NCBI GenBank assembly: GCA_947561715.1
Contig: OX387202.1
Coordinates: 20,721,001-20,785,000 of the forward strand
DNA: 64,000 nt
Direction of reading: 5' to 3'
Source of the DNA: Ascidia mentula
Taxonomy: Eukaryota; Chordata; Ascidiacea; Phlebobranchia; Ascidiidae
Shown here one piece after another: positions 10,846 through 22,205 of the stretch (its first letter is position 1; every line of letters begins with the position of its first letter). A program made the position numbers and the translations under genes. The notes under the pieces were generated by a model, which was not told where the DNA came from, did not search any database, and saw only the letters and a list, made by a program, of their open reading frames with translations.

Positions 10846-12651
10846 GAATCGGCTCTTGCGTCACTCGACGCCGTCATAGATTCCGCTGACGTAGACAGTG
10901 CTCACTCAACCGTGAACAAGAGGATGCTCTCATCCGGTGGAGAAGAGGAGCTTGATGATGCGGAACGGGAGGAGATGGAGAGGATCTTCCAACTTGAACT
11001 TGAGATCGCGCAGATGCATCGACGAAGCGAGGCCAGGGAGAGTCTTGCGCTGGAAGTGGTGAGAATGAGTGTTGTGATGTCATAATATGAGTCAGAATAC
11101 TGGAAGTTATTAAAGAACAATCTAAGTTGGCAAAAAACTAATCTGGTATTTTTACAAAAAAAGAATTTTTGTTTGTTTTGCTGACTCTAATAATTTTTAA
11201 TCAGGATCAACCTGAAGCAACCGATGAATTTGTAACGAACGTGGGTGAGGAATATTACCCCGACGAGAAGGCAGACGAAAACAGAGGAATGGACATTCTA
11301 CAGGTTACAAATATAAGTTGTTTGCGTGCAAACAACACTGTGAATGTTACTAGGATTTTGTTTTGTCCATACTAACAATTCAATCCGGCTCAATTGCATA
11401 ATGGGGGTTGCTATTTTAAATTCACTAACACATGATTTTGCGTAACTCGAGATCACTCTTATCATTTGTAATTCCGGTAATCAATCCGATGACGTCATCC
11501 TCGTGACGTAGCAAGTCAGCTTGTATTAGGTCTGAAATCATCTTAAAATAATTTACCGTTTAAATTATAATTGGTCTATAGTTTAATGGCGTTTTACTGA
11601 TTGATTTTAAATTGCCCCCGAGTGCGTAATATTGTGATTTATGCAACGCATAAGCGAGTTACTCGTAACCACAAAGCAAAGTTCGGGGTGCTGGTGATAC
11701 TATGGACAAAAAAGAAGATTTTTTAAACATTTTGTTGCTCCAGGATTTGGGTTTTGAAGATTTTGAAAGCCAAGTGGACGCAATGATGCATAACACATCG
11801 TATGACGTCGATCAAATGAATGTACGATATTTGTTTTTGTTTTAAGCTGATTTGCACGTTGTTTTGTAACAGTTACCTGAGTGGCGACGAGTCACATTGT
11901 AAGTTTCCGTGACGGGGAAGAGGTTGTGGTTATATTGTTTATGTTTGCAGGGAAGTATTCTCGCACTGGGTGACAATTAGTAAACAACAATGTGGCAGTC
12001 GTTTTATTTATGCTAGGAGCAAACGATTTGATATTATTTTATTAACACGTAACTCTGCAGTTGCCCGTGTGCGTTTTTCTTTTGCTACAAACAGACAAGG
12101 GTTTTGATTCTTGATTATTTAAAGTTAATCTTTATCGTTTCTCAACTAACAACAAGTGTAAAAGGTTAATTTCAACCTTACATGGGAAAGTTAGTAAACA
12201 AATATTTCCCCGACCCACAGAACACACAGGATGGAATTGTTCCAGATGACGAGGAGAATTACGAAGCGGAAGACATTAAAACGTCTGATATGGACGACGG
12301 TAAGTGTTTAAACGCTTTGTTTCAAAATTTCGCAGTTTTGACACGGGGTGCTATTACTTCTATGGCAAAGTAATGACGACATCATGTGATTTGTCGTGAC
12401 GTAATCAATGTTTTTGTATTGAAGTGATGCATGGGGGTTGAACTATTGCTGGTGTTTTCAATCAAACTTGTTGATAATGAAACATTATTCATGGGCGTTT
12501 ACCCACTATAGAGAGTTATTACACTGATTCGTCGTTTGATGACGTCGATGATGACGACATGAGTGACGATGGAACGTCCACTAGTGGCGGTATGGAGGTC
12601 GCAGAGAAGTGGAGTCCCAACGTATACTTTCATTCCTACCTCGACGTGAAG
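10846..12651 (+). CDS. MYO10: MYO10 copy B: acidic PEST-like linker
   Basis: Exons 10846-11058, 11205-11303, 11744-11821, 12221-12299 and 12512-12651 join in consistent phases. The first includes REEMERIFQLELEIAQMH, matching the human EEILRLEKEIEDLQRM coil. The rest are rich in D, E, S and T (DDVDDDDMSDDGTSTSGG), like the PEST region between coil and PH domains of myosin X. The last ends KWSPNVYFHSYLDVK, matching the human segment (PYFHSFLYMKGG) at the first PH domain. The 11744 exon (DLGFEDFESQVDAMM) matches the human SLNFDEIDECV region, but it lies after, not before, the coil exon; its exact use is uncertain. Confidence 0.65.
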
Positions 12652-13001
12652 GTTAGACGGAATAATATGTTGGACTGAGATTTCCACCTTCGTGGTTCCC
12701 AGTGTTCACAACTCGCATTCGTCCAACATGTTCTCACGGCGCACTGAAATTTCGTGACGTTTTAGGGATGTAATAGTAATACAGTTGTTGGTATTGATCA
12801 GTTCGCTTGTTACGTATCACATTGATCAGTGCAACAACTGAATGGTTGCTCAGTTTGTTATGGAAATAAAATTCACCTCCACGTAAGTTGGCCAACAACA
12901 TTTAAGCAACAATCTAGCAAGCGTCACACCAACCTCTTCCACTGTGAAGATTGGTTGATATTTGAAAACACATCATTGCACAACCTTACAACCTGTTATA
13001 G

Positions 13002-14952
13002 GGTGGCCTCATGAGCCAGTGGAAGAGACGGTGGTGCGTCCTGAGTAACAGCACTTTCATGATCTTCAGAAGCAAACAGGATAGTTTAAAGTGTGGCTGG
13101 CTGTTTAAGAAAGCTGACAGTGGCAAAGGAACTCTGAGAGGAACTCTCCCAAGGAAGAATTGGCAGAAAAGGTTGGTGGTCGGTGATGTATTTCATCTTA
13201 TATTTCCGTTGTTAGTTCTACGTAGCAGTTGTAAGTTACACGAAGCTTGAACACTAAACAAGGTACAACAACAAAACACTAAACAAGGTACAACAACAAA
13301 ACACTAAACAAGGTCACAGAGAAAGAGAATGGCATTGACATCATTATGACGTCATCAAAAGTGCACCACCTTTCGGCGGAATCGAGCGAGGAGGCGGGGG
13401 AATGGTACAGGTGAGTTTAAATCAGAATCGCCAACGTTTGGGAAAAAGTCTTTGGATGCAGTGTGGACTTTCACTGAAAATACTGTGAAATGTTATTGAG
13501 TGGAACTTTTTTTCCGCAGCATGTTGATGAAGATTGTATCGAGCACGGAGAAAGAGATAGCAAACATGGAAAGCGAGTTCGCGAACCCGAAGAACGCTCT
13601 GATGACGGTCGACGGTCAAACCGTTACCCAGGCAACCGCAACATCTGTGTCAGGTGACTCTCGTGTATTTGAGCAAGTTGTCAGTTTCTCTTGAGGGAGA
13701 GGACGTTACAATATAAATAGGTTTTGGGAGTTCTGGCACTGATTTTAATCTCAGGAATCGGTTACATTATGGATGCTACATTAGAACCAATTACTCCTAT
13801 CGTGGCATCGTGGCGACAAGATGTGAATAATATTAAGTGGTTTGTGACTGCAGGAAAGTCGAACACGTTCACTGTGACGACATCGCAACGTGTTTACACT
13901 TTCGCGAGTGATTCGGGGGAGGAAATGCATCACTGGATCACTTTACTCAATGAGAGCAAGAACACAGCAAGTTCAGGCGACTCGGTACGTGTTAAACAGA
14001 CAGAAACCAAACCCCATTTGACTTCAGGTTATAAATGATTGCTTCACAATTTGTCACAAATCAAAACGACAAAGTGAATTTTTAGAAAAATTACACAATA
14101 AGTTTTGTCAAGAAAATAAAAGTCAGTAACACTTTCTTTTATAACTCAATACATATTTTCTTTGTGGTAAGAGAACTCTTCAGGCTCGCCCACAATCTCA
14201 AATATTGTTAATACACTTTCAGGCTGGCCAGGATTCTTTCATACAGCAAGGTTGGTTGCTTAAAACATCTTTCGAGAAGCAGAAAGTGAGTCACCAACGT
14301 CGATGGTTCGTTCTGAAACCAAACGCGATCGAATATTTCAAGAACAGCAACCGCGATGCCCAGAAGATTGGGTCGATGGGACTCAACAGTCTCTGTGTTG
14401 TCACCTCACCGGACGAGAACGTCTTTGTAAGTCCCTGGTGTATGTAGGAGTAAAAGTGGGCTTTCGTGTGTTTACTAGAGATGACTACTTGTTAATCGAA
14501 CCTCGCTGTGAGATCCTGTATAGCTGGACGATTCCGTCTTACCATGTAAAACACGTAACAATTAAAATCATAAAACGAATGTAATAAAGTTTAATAATAT
14601 GTATGTTGCCTACACAAAAAGCACTTGTTTAAACAGGATCAGTCTGGTATAATACAAGGGAAATATACGTTGATTCCTTTAAGCATGTGATTTTTTGTGT
14701 AATATTACTGAACATTGACCGTCAGCTGTAGTTTCGATCCACACTTTCTATACTAGAAGTTACGCCACCTCTATTTCACTACAGACGCAGACAGGTTTGT
14801 GGGAGATTGTGGTGTACGGGAGGAAGCACTCCCTCCGACTCAGCACGGAGGTAGAGGAAGACGCGAACATCTGGAGCAGTGAGATCCAGGCTATGATAGA
14901 TGGACAACCTCTGATTATCACCAAAACAAAGATCCTAATGGACAAGATCAAG
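13002..14952 (+). CDS. MYO10: MYO10 copy B: PH domain region (one exon missing)
   Basis: Exons 13002-13171 (GGLMSQWKRRWCVLSN; split PH1), 13313-13410 (EKENGIDIIMTSSKVHHL), 13520-13653, 13854-13984 (EEMHHWITLLNESK), 14223-14426 (RRWFVLKPNAIEYFKNSN) and 14785-14952 (GLWEIVVYGRKH). In myosin X these PH domains bind PtdIns(3,4,5)P3 and bring the motor to the membrane. The exon that should follow NWQKR with WFVLRxSKLxYFEN is absent between 13171 and 13313. Phases there do not match (phase 2 into phase 0), so the second PH domain is incomplete. That gap holds a 25-bp tandem repeat (13253-13312), a likely deletion scar. Confidence 0.85.
13253..13312 (+). repeat. 25-bp tandem repeat, about 2.5 copies
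   Basis: Unit ACACTAAACAAGGTACAACA followed by ACAAA, repeated directly before the 13313 exon. It occupies the place where an expected PH-domain exon is missing. Confidence 0.85.
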
Positions 14953-15244
14953 GTACAGAAGTGTAGAATTGAAACTGAGCTTATTGCTTGGAGTAATCTG
15001 CTTACAGGGCAACTATTTCGATCTAATATGTCGGTAATGTGTCTGGTGATTATCTTGCCACTTAGGTAGCCAGGCGAAAACCTCATTGCTTTGAAATTAC
15101 CTGCTTAAAAAACACATCAGGAAATATTATTACAATGTTGTTAACAAAACGACTCTGCCCAAAGCATTTCATTATTTCACTTATATTTAGCATGTTGACC
15201 ATAGTGTATGAAAATATGACTAAAAATTGTGTATGTTGCAACAG

Positions 15245-16239
15245 CGTTCAGACGACAATGAAAAGGAGATCGACTTGATCTACAAGAGGAACCCAATCTT
15301 CAGGCAATCAAGCGAGCCTTTAAGATCCCCTTTGCTATCCCTTCCATACGAACAGGTGAACCAGCAATTATTACAACTATCCGTCCCAGAATCCAATACT
15401 AACGCAAACTTAATAGTGCTGCAAGTATCCACGTGGTTGTCATAAAACCACGATGACGTCAACATCATCTTACCCGAACTATCTGTGACGTAACATTGCT
15501 CATATTGTTGTGTTGCTAACGAACCAAGTTGATTATTCCAAAAAAAATAAAAAATTAATAGTTTCGCTACTTAGAAAAAAGGGCATAGAAATCATAATCA
15601 ACCGTTGTTCGCTCACAGGTGCCCTCTCGTGACGACCACTACACGTTGAGGGACGAGGCTGTGAGGATTTTAACGTCCTCCTTCAAATGGAAGAACGGAC
15701 TTTTCAGAACATTGAGGAGGAAGCGAAATCACTCCAGGTAAAAAAATGAAAAAATCGTTTTTAAATTTTGCTTTTTGATATTTCTCGAATTCCCGCCTGT
15801 AATTGAGTTTCCTCCCCTATATATTTGCACATGTTATGACAATGACGTTTGTCAGGTAATTGTGGATCTTTCTTTGCAATGAGTGGGGAACGATGTTCAC
15901 ATATCACAATTTATATCAAAGTTTTACTTGACGTCAATCAGCATTCAAAACAGACAATCAAAAAGCATTGCGACACCGTCCAGCCAACAAACCATCTATC
16001 TGTTCGTTCCAGGCGATCATGCGAGTGTGCCACGGCTCCAAGCTATTCCAGGACGAGCTTTACCTCCAATTAATCAAACAAACCGCCATCTACACCCTCC
16101 AACTCACCACAGACGAGCAAATGTGTGACCAGCTTCATGTGACGTCATGTCCGCATTACTGGCATCTCATAGCTTGTATGTGTTGCGCGTACCACCCATC
16201 ACGTCCCGTGCTGTCTTACCTGAAGCTGCATCTGAAGAG
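15245..16239 (+). pseudogene. MYO10: MYO10 copy B: MyTH4 domain (frame broken)
   Basis: MyTH4 with FERM binds microtubules and cargo receptors such as integrins. Exons are 15245-15355 (LIYKRNPIFRQSSEPLRSP), 15619-15737 and 16013-16239 (DELYLQLIKQTAIYTLQL; YWHLIACMCCAYHPSRPV). The middle exon is 119 nt, while copies A, C and D all have 120: GGATTTTAACG here versus GGATTTTTAACG elsewhere. The one-base loss shifts the frame in this copy only. Confidence 0.9.
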
Positions 16240-16376
16240 GTATGACGTCACTAAGTGTGTAAATAACTTGGTTATCCAATGTAGAGTTCGCGGAACCCTT
16301 GACACAACAAAGGTTTACTAAATTTGGGGGTTCTTGGTTAAGATAAACAATCTTTATAGGTTTCGCAGACGAAAAG

Positions 16377-16528
16377 TGTAAAGTATTTGCCTTCAGGTAC
16401 AGCCACATACACGCTTTCCTCGAGTAATTTATTGTAATGACCTCTCCGGCATACAGAGTGCTTATAAAGCGGTCGTTACGCTTCAACGAGCACACGTGGT
16501 AATTGCAACACAAACACAATATATAACA
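16377..16528 (-). repeat. 3' LTR of the Ty3/Gypsy element
   Basis: 152 bp, begins TGTAAAGTATT and ends ATATAACA on the + strand. Matches 20352-20503 at every base I compared. Confidence 0.95.
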
Positions 16529-19500
16529 ATCCTCCCTACAAACAAATCCTAATTCTCACATCCATATCTGGTTGGCGGATGTCGAGTTCTCGTAGGATAA
16601 CGAGCATGTGTGTCGTTCGAAAGGTTGGAACGGTTATCAAAAACAAAATCGTCGAAACACGGCGAATTACATTGTACAATATCACGAACGTTATTTCCCG
16701 ACATGTCAATTAACTGATTAATGTGACGCTTCCAAAGAAATTTACAATTTACACGTACAAGATAGGTCAGTGGCCCGAGAACTTTTTCAATGACGCCAAC
16801 TGCCCAACGCTTACTACGAGCGCGATAATCTAGGGTTGCCACTTTTTGACCAACTGCAAATGTTCGTGGCCGTTGCCCGTGGTGTTTGTCGATGTGCTTT
16901 TCTACACATTTCTCGACCCTTCCCTCTCCCGCGGATTGAACAAGATCCAGGCGGGTTCTCAGATTGCGCTTGATGAACAGCTTGGCAGGGGACTCTCCTA
17001 ACAATGCATGAGGAGCATTGCGGTAGGACAGCAAAAATCTTGACAGTTTGCTTTTGATGCTCCCGGTTTCGTTTGACATCGACTGTAAACCTCTCTTTAC
17101 GGTTTGTACAAATCTCTCCGCTTGGCCGTTTGTGGCTGGTGAGTATGGAGCAGTCTTCATATGACGAATACCGTTCATCTTCAGGAACGTCTGGAACTCC
17201 TGTGAAATGAATTGAGGACCATTGTCAGAAACAATCTTTTCCGGAATACCGTTCCTCGAGAAAACGTTGCGAAGTTCGTCTATAGTTGCAGCCGCCGTGG
17301 TGGAATGCATTGGGATTACCTCTGGCCACTTAGAATAGGCATCCACGATCACCAAGAGCATGTGGTTTTCCACAGGACCTGCAAAGTCTATATGTATGCG
17401 TTGCCATGGTTTAACACAAGTTTGCCAGGGGTGGTATTTTACTACAGGTGGTACGTTCCTATTTTGTAAGCACCCCGAACAGTTCTTGGACAATTCTTCA
17501 ATATGTTTATCAAGGTTGGGCCACCAGACGTAATTTCGTGCGATTTGTTTCATTTTCACAACACCCAGGTGTCCGTTGTGTAATTCCTGCAAAATAGAGG
17601 ACCTTAGATTTTCTGGAATAACCACTCTGGGTCCCCAAACCAAACATCCGTAAAATGTGGATAACTCATTTCTTCGATAATAATATGGCATATTGGCACT
17701 TTCCGGCACCCAATTGCCCGATGTCACGCAAGCAAACACCCGTGACAAAATTTTATCCGAACGTGTGTGTTTAGCAATATCCTCGGCCGTTACAGGCAAA
17801 AAGTCAATCTGCTTAAAATAAAAATTGCTTGCAGCATCGCACGAGGTTTCAGTGGAACCTTGCGGTAATCTAGACAAACAATCAGCGTTGCCGTGTTGAG
17901 TTGTACTGCGGTATTCGATGGAATAATTGTGGCCGGATAAAATAATGGCATAACGTTGCAAACGTTGTGCCGACATTACAGGAATGCTTCTTTTTGGATG
18001 AAATATAGAAGTGAGAGGCTCGTGGTCAGTCACTAGCGTAAAATGTCGACCAAACAAGTAAATGTGAAACTTTTGCACAGCCCACACAATTGCTAAAGCT
18101 TCTTTATCAATTTGCGAATAGTTTTTCTCGGACTTAGACAGAGATCTCGAGATGTACGCAATGGATCGCTCAATGCCTTCCGGCATTACATGTGACATAA
18201 CTGCCCCAATGCCGTACGGCGATGCATCACATGCTAACTTAATTGGCAAATTTACGTCATAATGCGTAAGAACCTTATCAGAAGCCATCGGTTTACGAGC
18301 TTTATCAAATGACTGAATGCATTCCAAGGACCAGTTCCATCTACGACCTTTCTCTAAAAGTTCACATAACGGATGCAACAAAGATGACAGATTGGGCAAA
18401 AATCGATGATAATAATTAACTAGGCCAAGGAACGAACGAAGCTGGGACACATTCTGTGGGGTCGGACAATTTGTGACCGCCTCAATTTTATCTTGTGATT
18501 TATGCAATCCCTCTTTATCTACAACATGGCCACAAAATTCAATTTGATTCTTGAAAAAATCACACTTGTTCGGATTGACTTTTAACCCATAAGACGACAA
18601 TCGCTGGAGAACATTTCGCAGATTTTCTGTATGTTCTAGATCTGTTGCTCCAGTTATTATCATATCATCCAATAAACATTGTACTCCTTTTAACCCTTGC
18701 AACACTTGATCCATAGCCTTTTGCCATAATGCCGGGGCTGAAGCTACCTCAAAAACTAGGCGGTTGTAACGAAAGAGTCCTTTGTGCGTATTAATGGTAA
18801 GCAAATGTTTACATTCGTCTTCCATTGTCATTTGCAAATACGCATTTTTTAAATCCAGTTTTGTAAAACGATTTCCTCCAGCTAACGTGGCAAAAATATC
18901 AGTTACTTTAGGCAAGGGATATTGCTCTATGTTTAAGACTGGATTTAAAGTTACTTTAAAATTACGGAGCCATCCTTTTTCAACACGGGTACGACAGGGG
19001 TTGCCCACTCACTGTAAGGAACGGACTCCAATATCCCTTCAGATGTCAGCCTCTCTAATTCAGCTTCAACTTTTTGCTTTATGGAGTATGGAAGTGATCT
19101 GGCCTTACAGAAAACAGGTTTTGCGTTAGATTTAAGATATAATTTTCCTTTTATTTCTTTTAATGTTCCTAATTTGTCATCAAACACCTCTGGAAACTCG
19201 GTGACCAGCGGACAGTTTGTTACATTAAACTTCAAACAACTAAAAACTTCATGACTTCCAGATTTACAAAAGGCACGCAGCCACTCACGACCAAATAAAG
19301 TCGGACCATTTATTTCCACAACATAAAGGTTCAAGTATAAACGGGTAGATCGGTATTCCACCGTAACTCGCAGAAACCCCAGAGGAATGATTCTCTCATT
19401 TGAATAAGTTTTTAAAACAATGCTTGTTGGTTGAAGTGTGGAGCCTTTAAACAAATTTTTGTAATCAGCTTCGGACATAATAGACAGTGCAGACCCAGTA

Positions 19501-20351
19501 TCTAGTTCCATTATAACAGGTTTTCCGTTAATTAGGGGTCGAAGCACTATATTATCATTTTCTGTAACACCAATGGAATTTAAACAACATTTTACTGGCA
19601 CCTGTTGATCTTCGGAAGCAATGTAGTTTAAATTTCGCTTGCTTCGATTCCGACAAGTCGATGCAATATGACCAATTCTTCCACACTTGTAACACTTGGC
19701 ACTTTTGAAAAAGCAATTGAATTCTTCATGACCAGAGCGACCACATCTGCCACACGCTCTTCGGTTTCTTAGATTTTCATTTCTACTAAACGTGTTAATG
19801 GACATGTCATTATTTCTCATTATTTTTGTATCAGCATCGGCTTTTTCCAAAGTGTTAGCTATTAGCACGGCTTGGGAAAAGTTCAAATTACTTTCAATTA
19901 ACAATCGCCGCTGTGTGGTCTCCGAAAGTATAACACAAACAAATCTTTGAGTTAATGCATCGTCCAAAAAATCACCGTACTGACAATTTTCACTTAACTT
20001 TCTGATAACAGCAACATACTGATTTACAGATTCTCCAGGAATTTGATCACGCTTTCCAAATTTAAAACGTTCAGAAATTTTGAGGGTCGTAGGGCAAAAA
20101 TGTTCTGTTAAAATTTTCACAATTTCCTTGTATGTTTTTGAGTAAGTTTTGGAGGGTGCAACCAAATCTTTCAAAAGACTGTATGTCTTAGCACCAACAA
20201 AATTCAAAAGCGCCGGTACCTTTTTGTCATTAGGAATGTCATTAATTTTGAAGAACTGTTCAATTCTTTCCACGTACGTTGGCCATGTTTCCGTTTCAGC
20301 ACAAAATTCACCAACACTTCCCAAGTAAGACGATCCCATCCTCGTCGCCAG

Positions 20352-20503
20352 TGTAAAGTATTTGCCTTCAGGTACAGCCACATACACGCTTTCCTCGAGT
20401 AATTTATTGTAATGACCTCTCCGGCATACAGAGTGCTTATAAAGCGGTCGTTACGCTTCAACGAGCACACGTGGTAATTGCAACACAAACACAATATATA
20501 ACA
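20352..20503 (-). repeat. 5' LTR of the Ty3/Gypsy element
   Basis: 152 bp, same sequence as 16377-16528, followed on the + strand by the AAAAG target duplication at 20504-20508. Confidence 0.95.
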
Positions 20504-20861
20504 AAAAGTTTGTGAATATCTGTTCTGAGCGCTAATTCTAAAACATCTCTAACCCCACTTTTGTTGGTAAACCAGAATTTATTGCTTGCCTCAATGCTTT
20601 ATATTCCCAGTAAATTTGAAACAAAATGCTCGTTTAATGAGAGATAAGCCAACAAATATCTTAAACCTTAACGTCCACCGACGATTTTGCCGGGCCAAAG
20701 CACTTGCTACTAAGCAGTAGTTTTGCATTACAGCGGTTCGGCTTCATACCTCGCGCTGTTGACTATACACTTGAAATGTGCCTAAGATACCTGGGAATCT
20801 GTACAGTAATGATTATTCGGGGATCCCTTTTCACCGTTTGTTGATTAACATCCGTTATCAG

Positions 20862-22205
20862 GGTACAAGAGCGATTTCCTGTCACTCTTGGTGGAGCTTA
20901 TGCTGAGTTCGGTGAAAATGCGCTGAGTCAGCAGACGTCACGCAACGTGAGATGGTTCCTTCCATTGCTGAGATTTGTGCTGTGCTGAAGATGAGGGACT
21001 TGGTCACTGTGATTAACTGCTATGGTGGCGCAACATGCGAAATCTACATCAACTTTGGCAAACGAAGAGTTTCGTCAGATTTTAATTCTTTCAGGGGTCG
21101 AGTCTTTTTAACACGTTCCGGAAGAGAGGGATAAAGAAGGTGAAGGAGGAAGGTGAGAGCGGTGAGATGAAGAGGACTCTCTTCCTGGAGGAACTGCAGG
21201 ATGTCAAATCAAACGTCCTGGATAGATGGAGGAGATTGAGAGGAATGCCGCAAGAAGACGCCGTGGTCAGTATCACAATAATCTCACTAAACAATAAGAC
21301 TGGAGTTTTGTGTTATTGGATGTCGGTGCATCTCTGCCCGTGGTTGATATTTATTGGCATTGTATTTGGGTGCTTGATGTTTAAATATTATTCGCATAAT
21401 TTTATGTTCAGCATATTTCGCGTTCTCTTCATTCCGTCTAATTCCTTTTATCTCAACAATTTGTTTCAGGCTGAATATGTTAACCTTGCACGTCGGTGGC
21501 CCGGATACGGATCCTACTTGTTTAAAGTTGAAAATCACGACGCGCAGTTCGGTCAAACCCTTCTCACTCTAGCGATATCGGCGCAGGGAGCAACTGTGTT
21601 CAAACGAGGTCACTCACAGTCCCTGGATCATTTCTCATATGAAAAGTAAGTTTGATCGAACAAAATGGTTCGTTTTCAACGCGGGAAGACACGAAACTTG
21701 TTGGAGTTATTGGCTCTCAACGTTTCTGCTTATCGGTCTTATGAATATAATGCAGTTTATTTTACGAAACATAAACTTACCATAACCATAGTAGTGGGGT
21801 AACGTGGAGTCCATATTTCCCTGCAGTTTATTTGGCGTCAGAAAACAAAATTGTTGGTAAACTACGGCCCAAATGTTTGATTCGGTCAAATGCCCACTTA
21901 CAAATAAAGTTTTCAAATAGAGTCTCGGGTTTGCTGCGGCCGGTTTCGAATTCGGCTCTGACGTTTGAAAAGTCTCAGAACCACTGTTCCAAACAATTAA
22001 ACAAGATTCTGCAGCTACATTCCTTGAGTTGAACATGTTATTGTGTCTTCCTCTCAGGATCCAGTCTTTCGGAGCGGGATCTGCGAATGTTTTCAGACTT
22101 CAGACCGGGTCAAGAGGGGACATTTCCTTCACCGCAGAACAAGTTAACGAGATTGTGAAACTCAAGCGAGCTTACGTCACCGCCCTCTTCCGCCGAAAGC
22201 ATTGA
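20862..22205 (+). pseudogene. MYO10: MYO10 copy B: linker remnant and last FERM exons
   Basis: A linker exon starts at 20862 (VQERFPVTLGGAYAEFGENAL) but carries a one-base loss (CACGCAACG versus CACGTCGACG). At about 21050 it runs straight into the intron that precedes the penultimate FERM block, so its end and four FERM exons present in copy D are deleted. The last exons are intact: 21095-21265 (LEELQDVKSNVLDRWRRLR), 21470-21645 (RRWPGYGSYLFKVENHDAQF, FERM F3) and 22058-22205 (IQSFGAGSANVFRL, stop TGA 22203-22205). A 214-bp insertion (about 21755-21968) not present in copy D enlarges the final intron. Confidence 0.9.

Larger units (their letters stand above)
16377..20503 (-). mobile_element. 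Ty3/Gypsy LTR retrotransposon, nearly whole
   Basis: A 4127-bp element on the minus strand inside the intron between the MyTH4 and linker exons of MYO10 copy B. It has 152-bp LTRs at both ends (TG...CA) and a 5-bp target duplication AAAAG at 16372-16376 and 20504-20508; copies A and D show the empty site. Next to the 5' LTR is a primer-binding-site-like TGGCGACGAG (about 20341-20350) and next to the 3' LTR a purine tract. Parts in order: gag with two CCHC zinc knuckles, aspartic protease (ELDTGSALSIMS), reverse transcriptase (LDDMI box), RNase H and integrase. Ty3/Gypsy order (RT before IN) is clear. The LTRs look identical by eye, so insertion is very recent. It looks nearly whole, with about one break. 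Confidence 0.95.
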
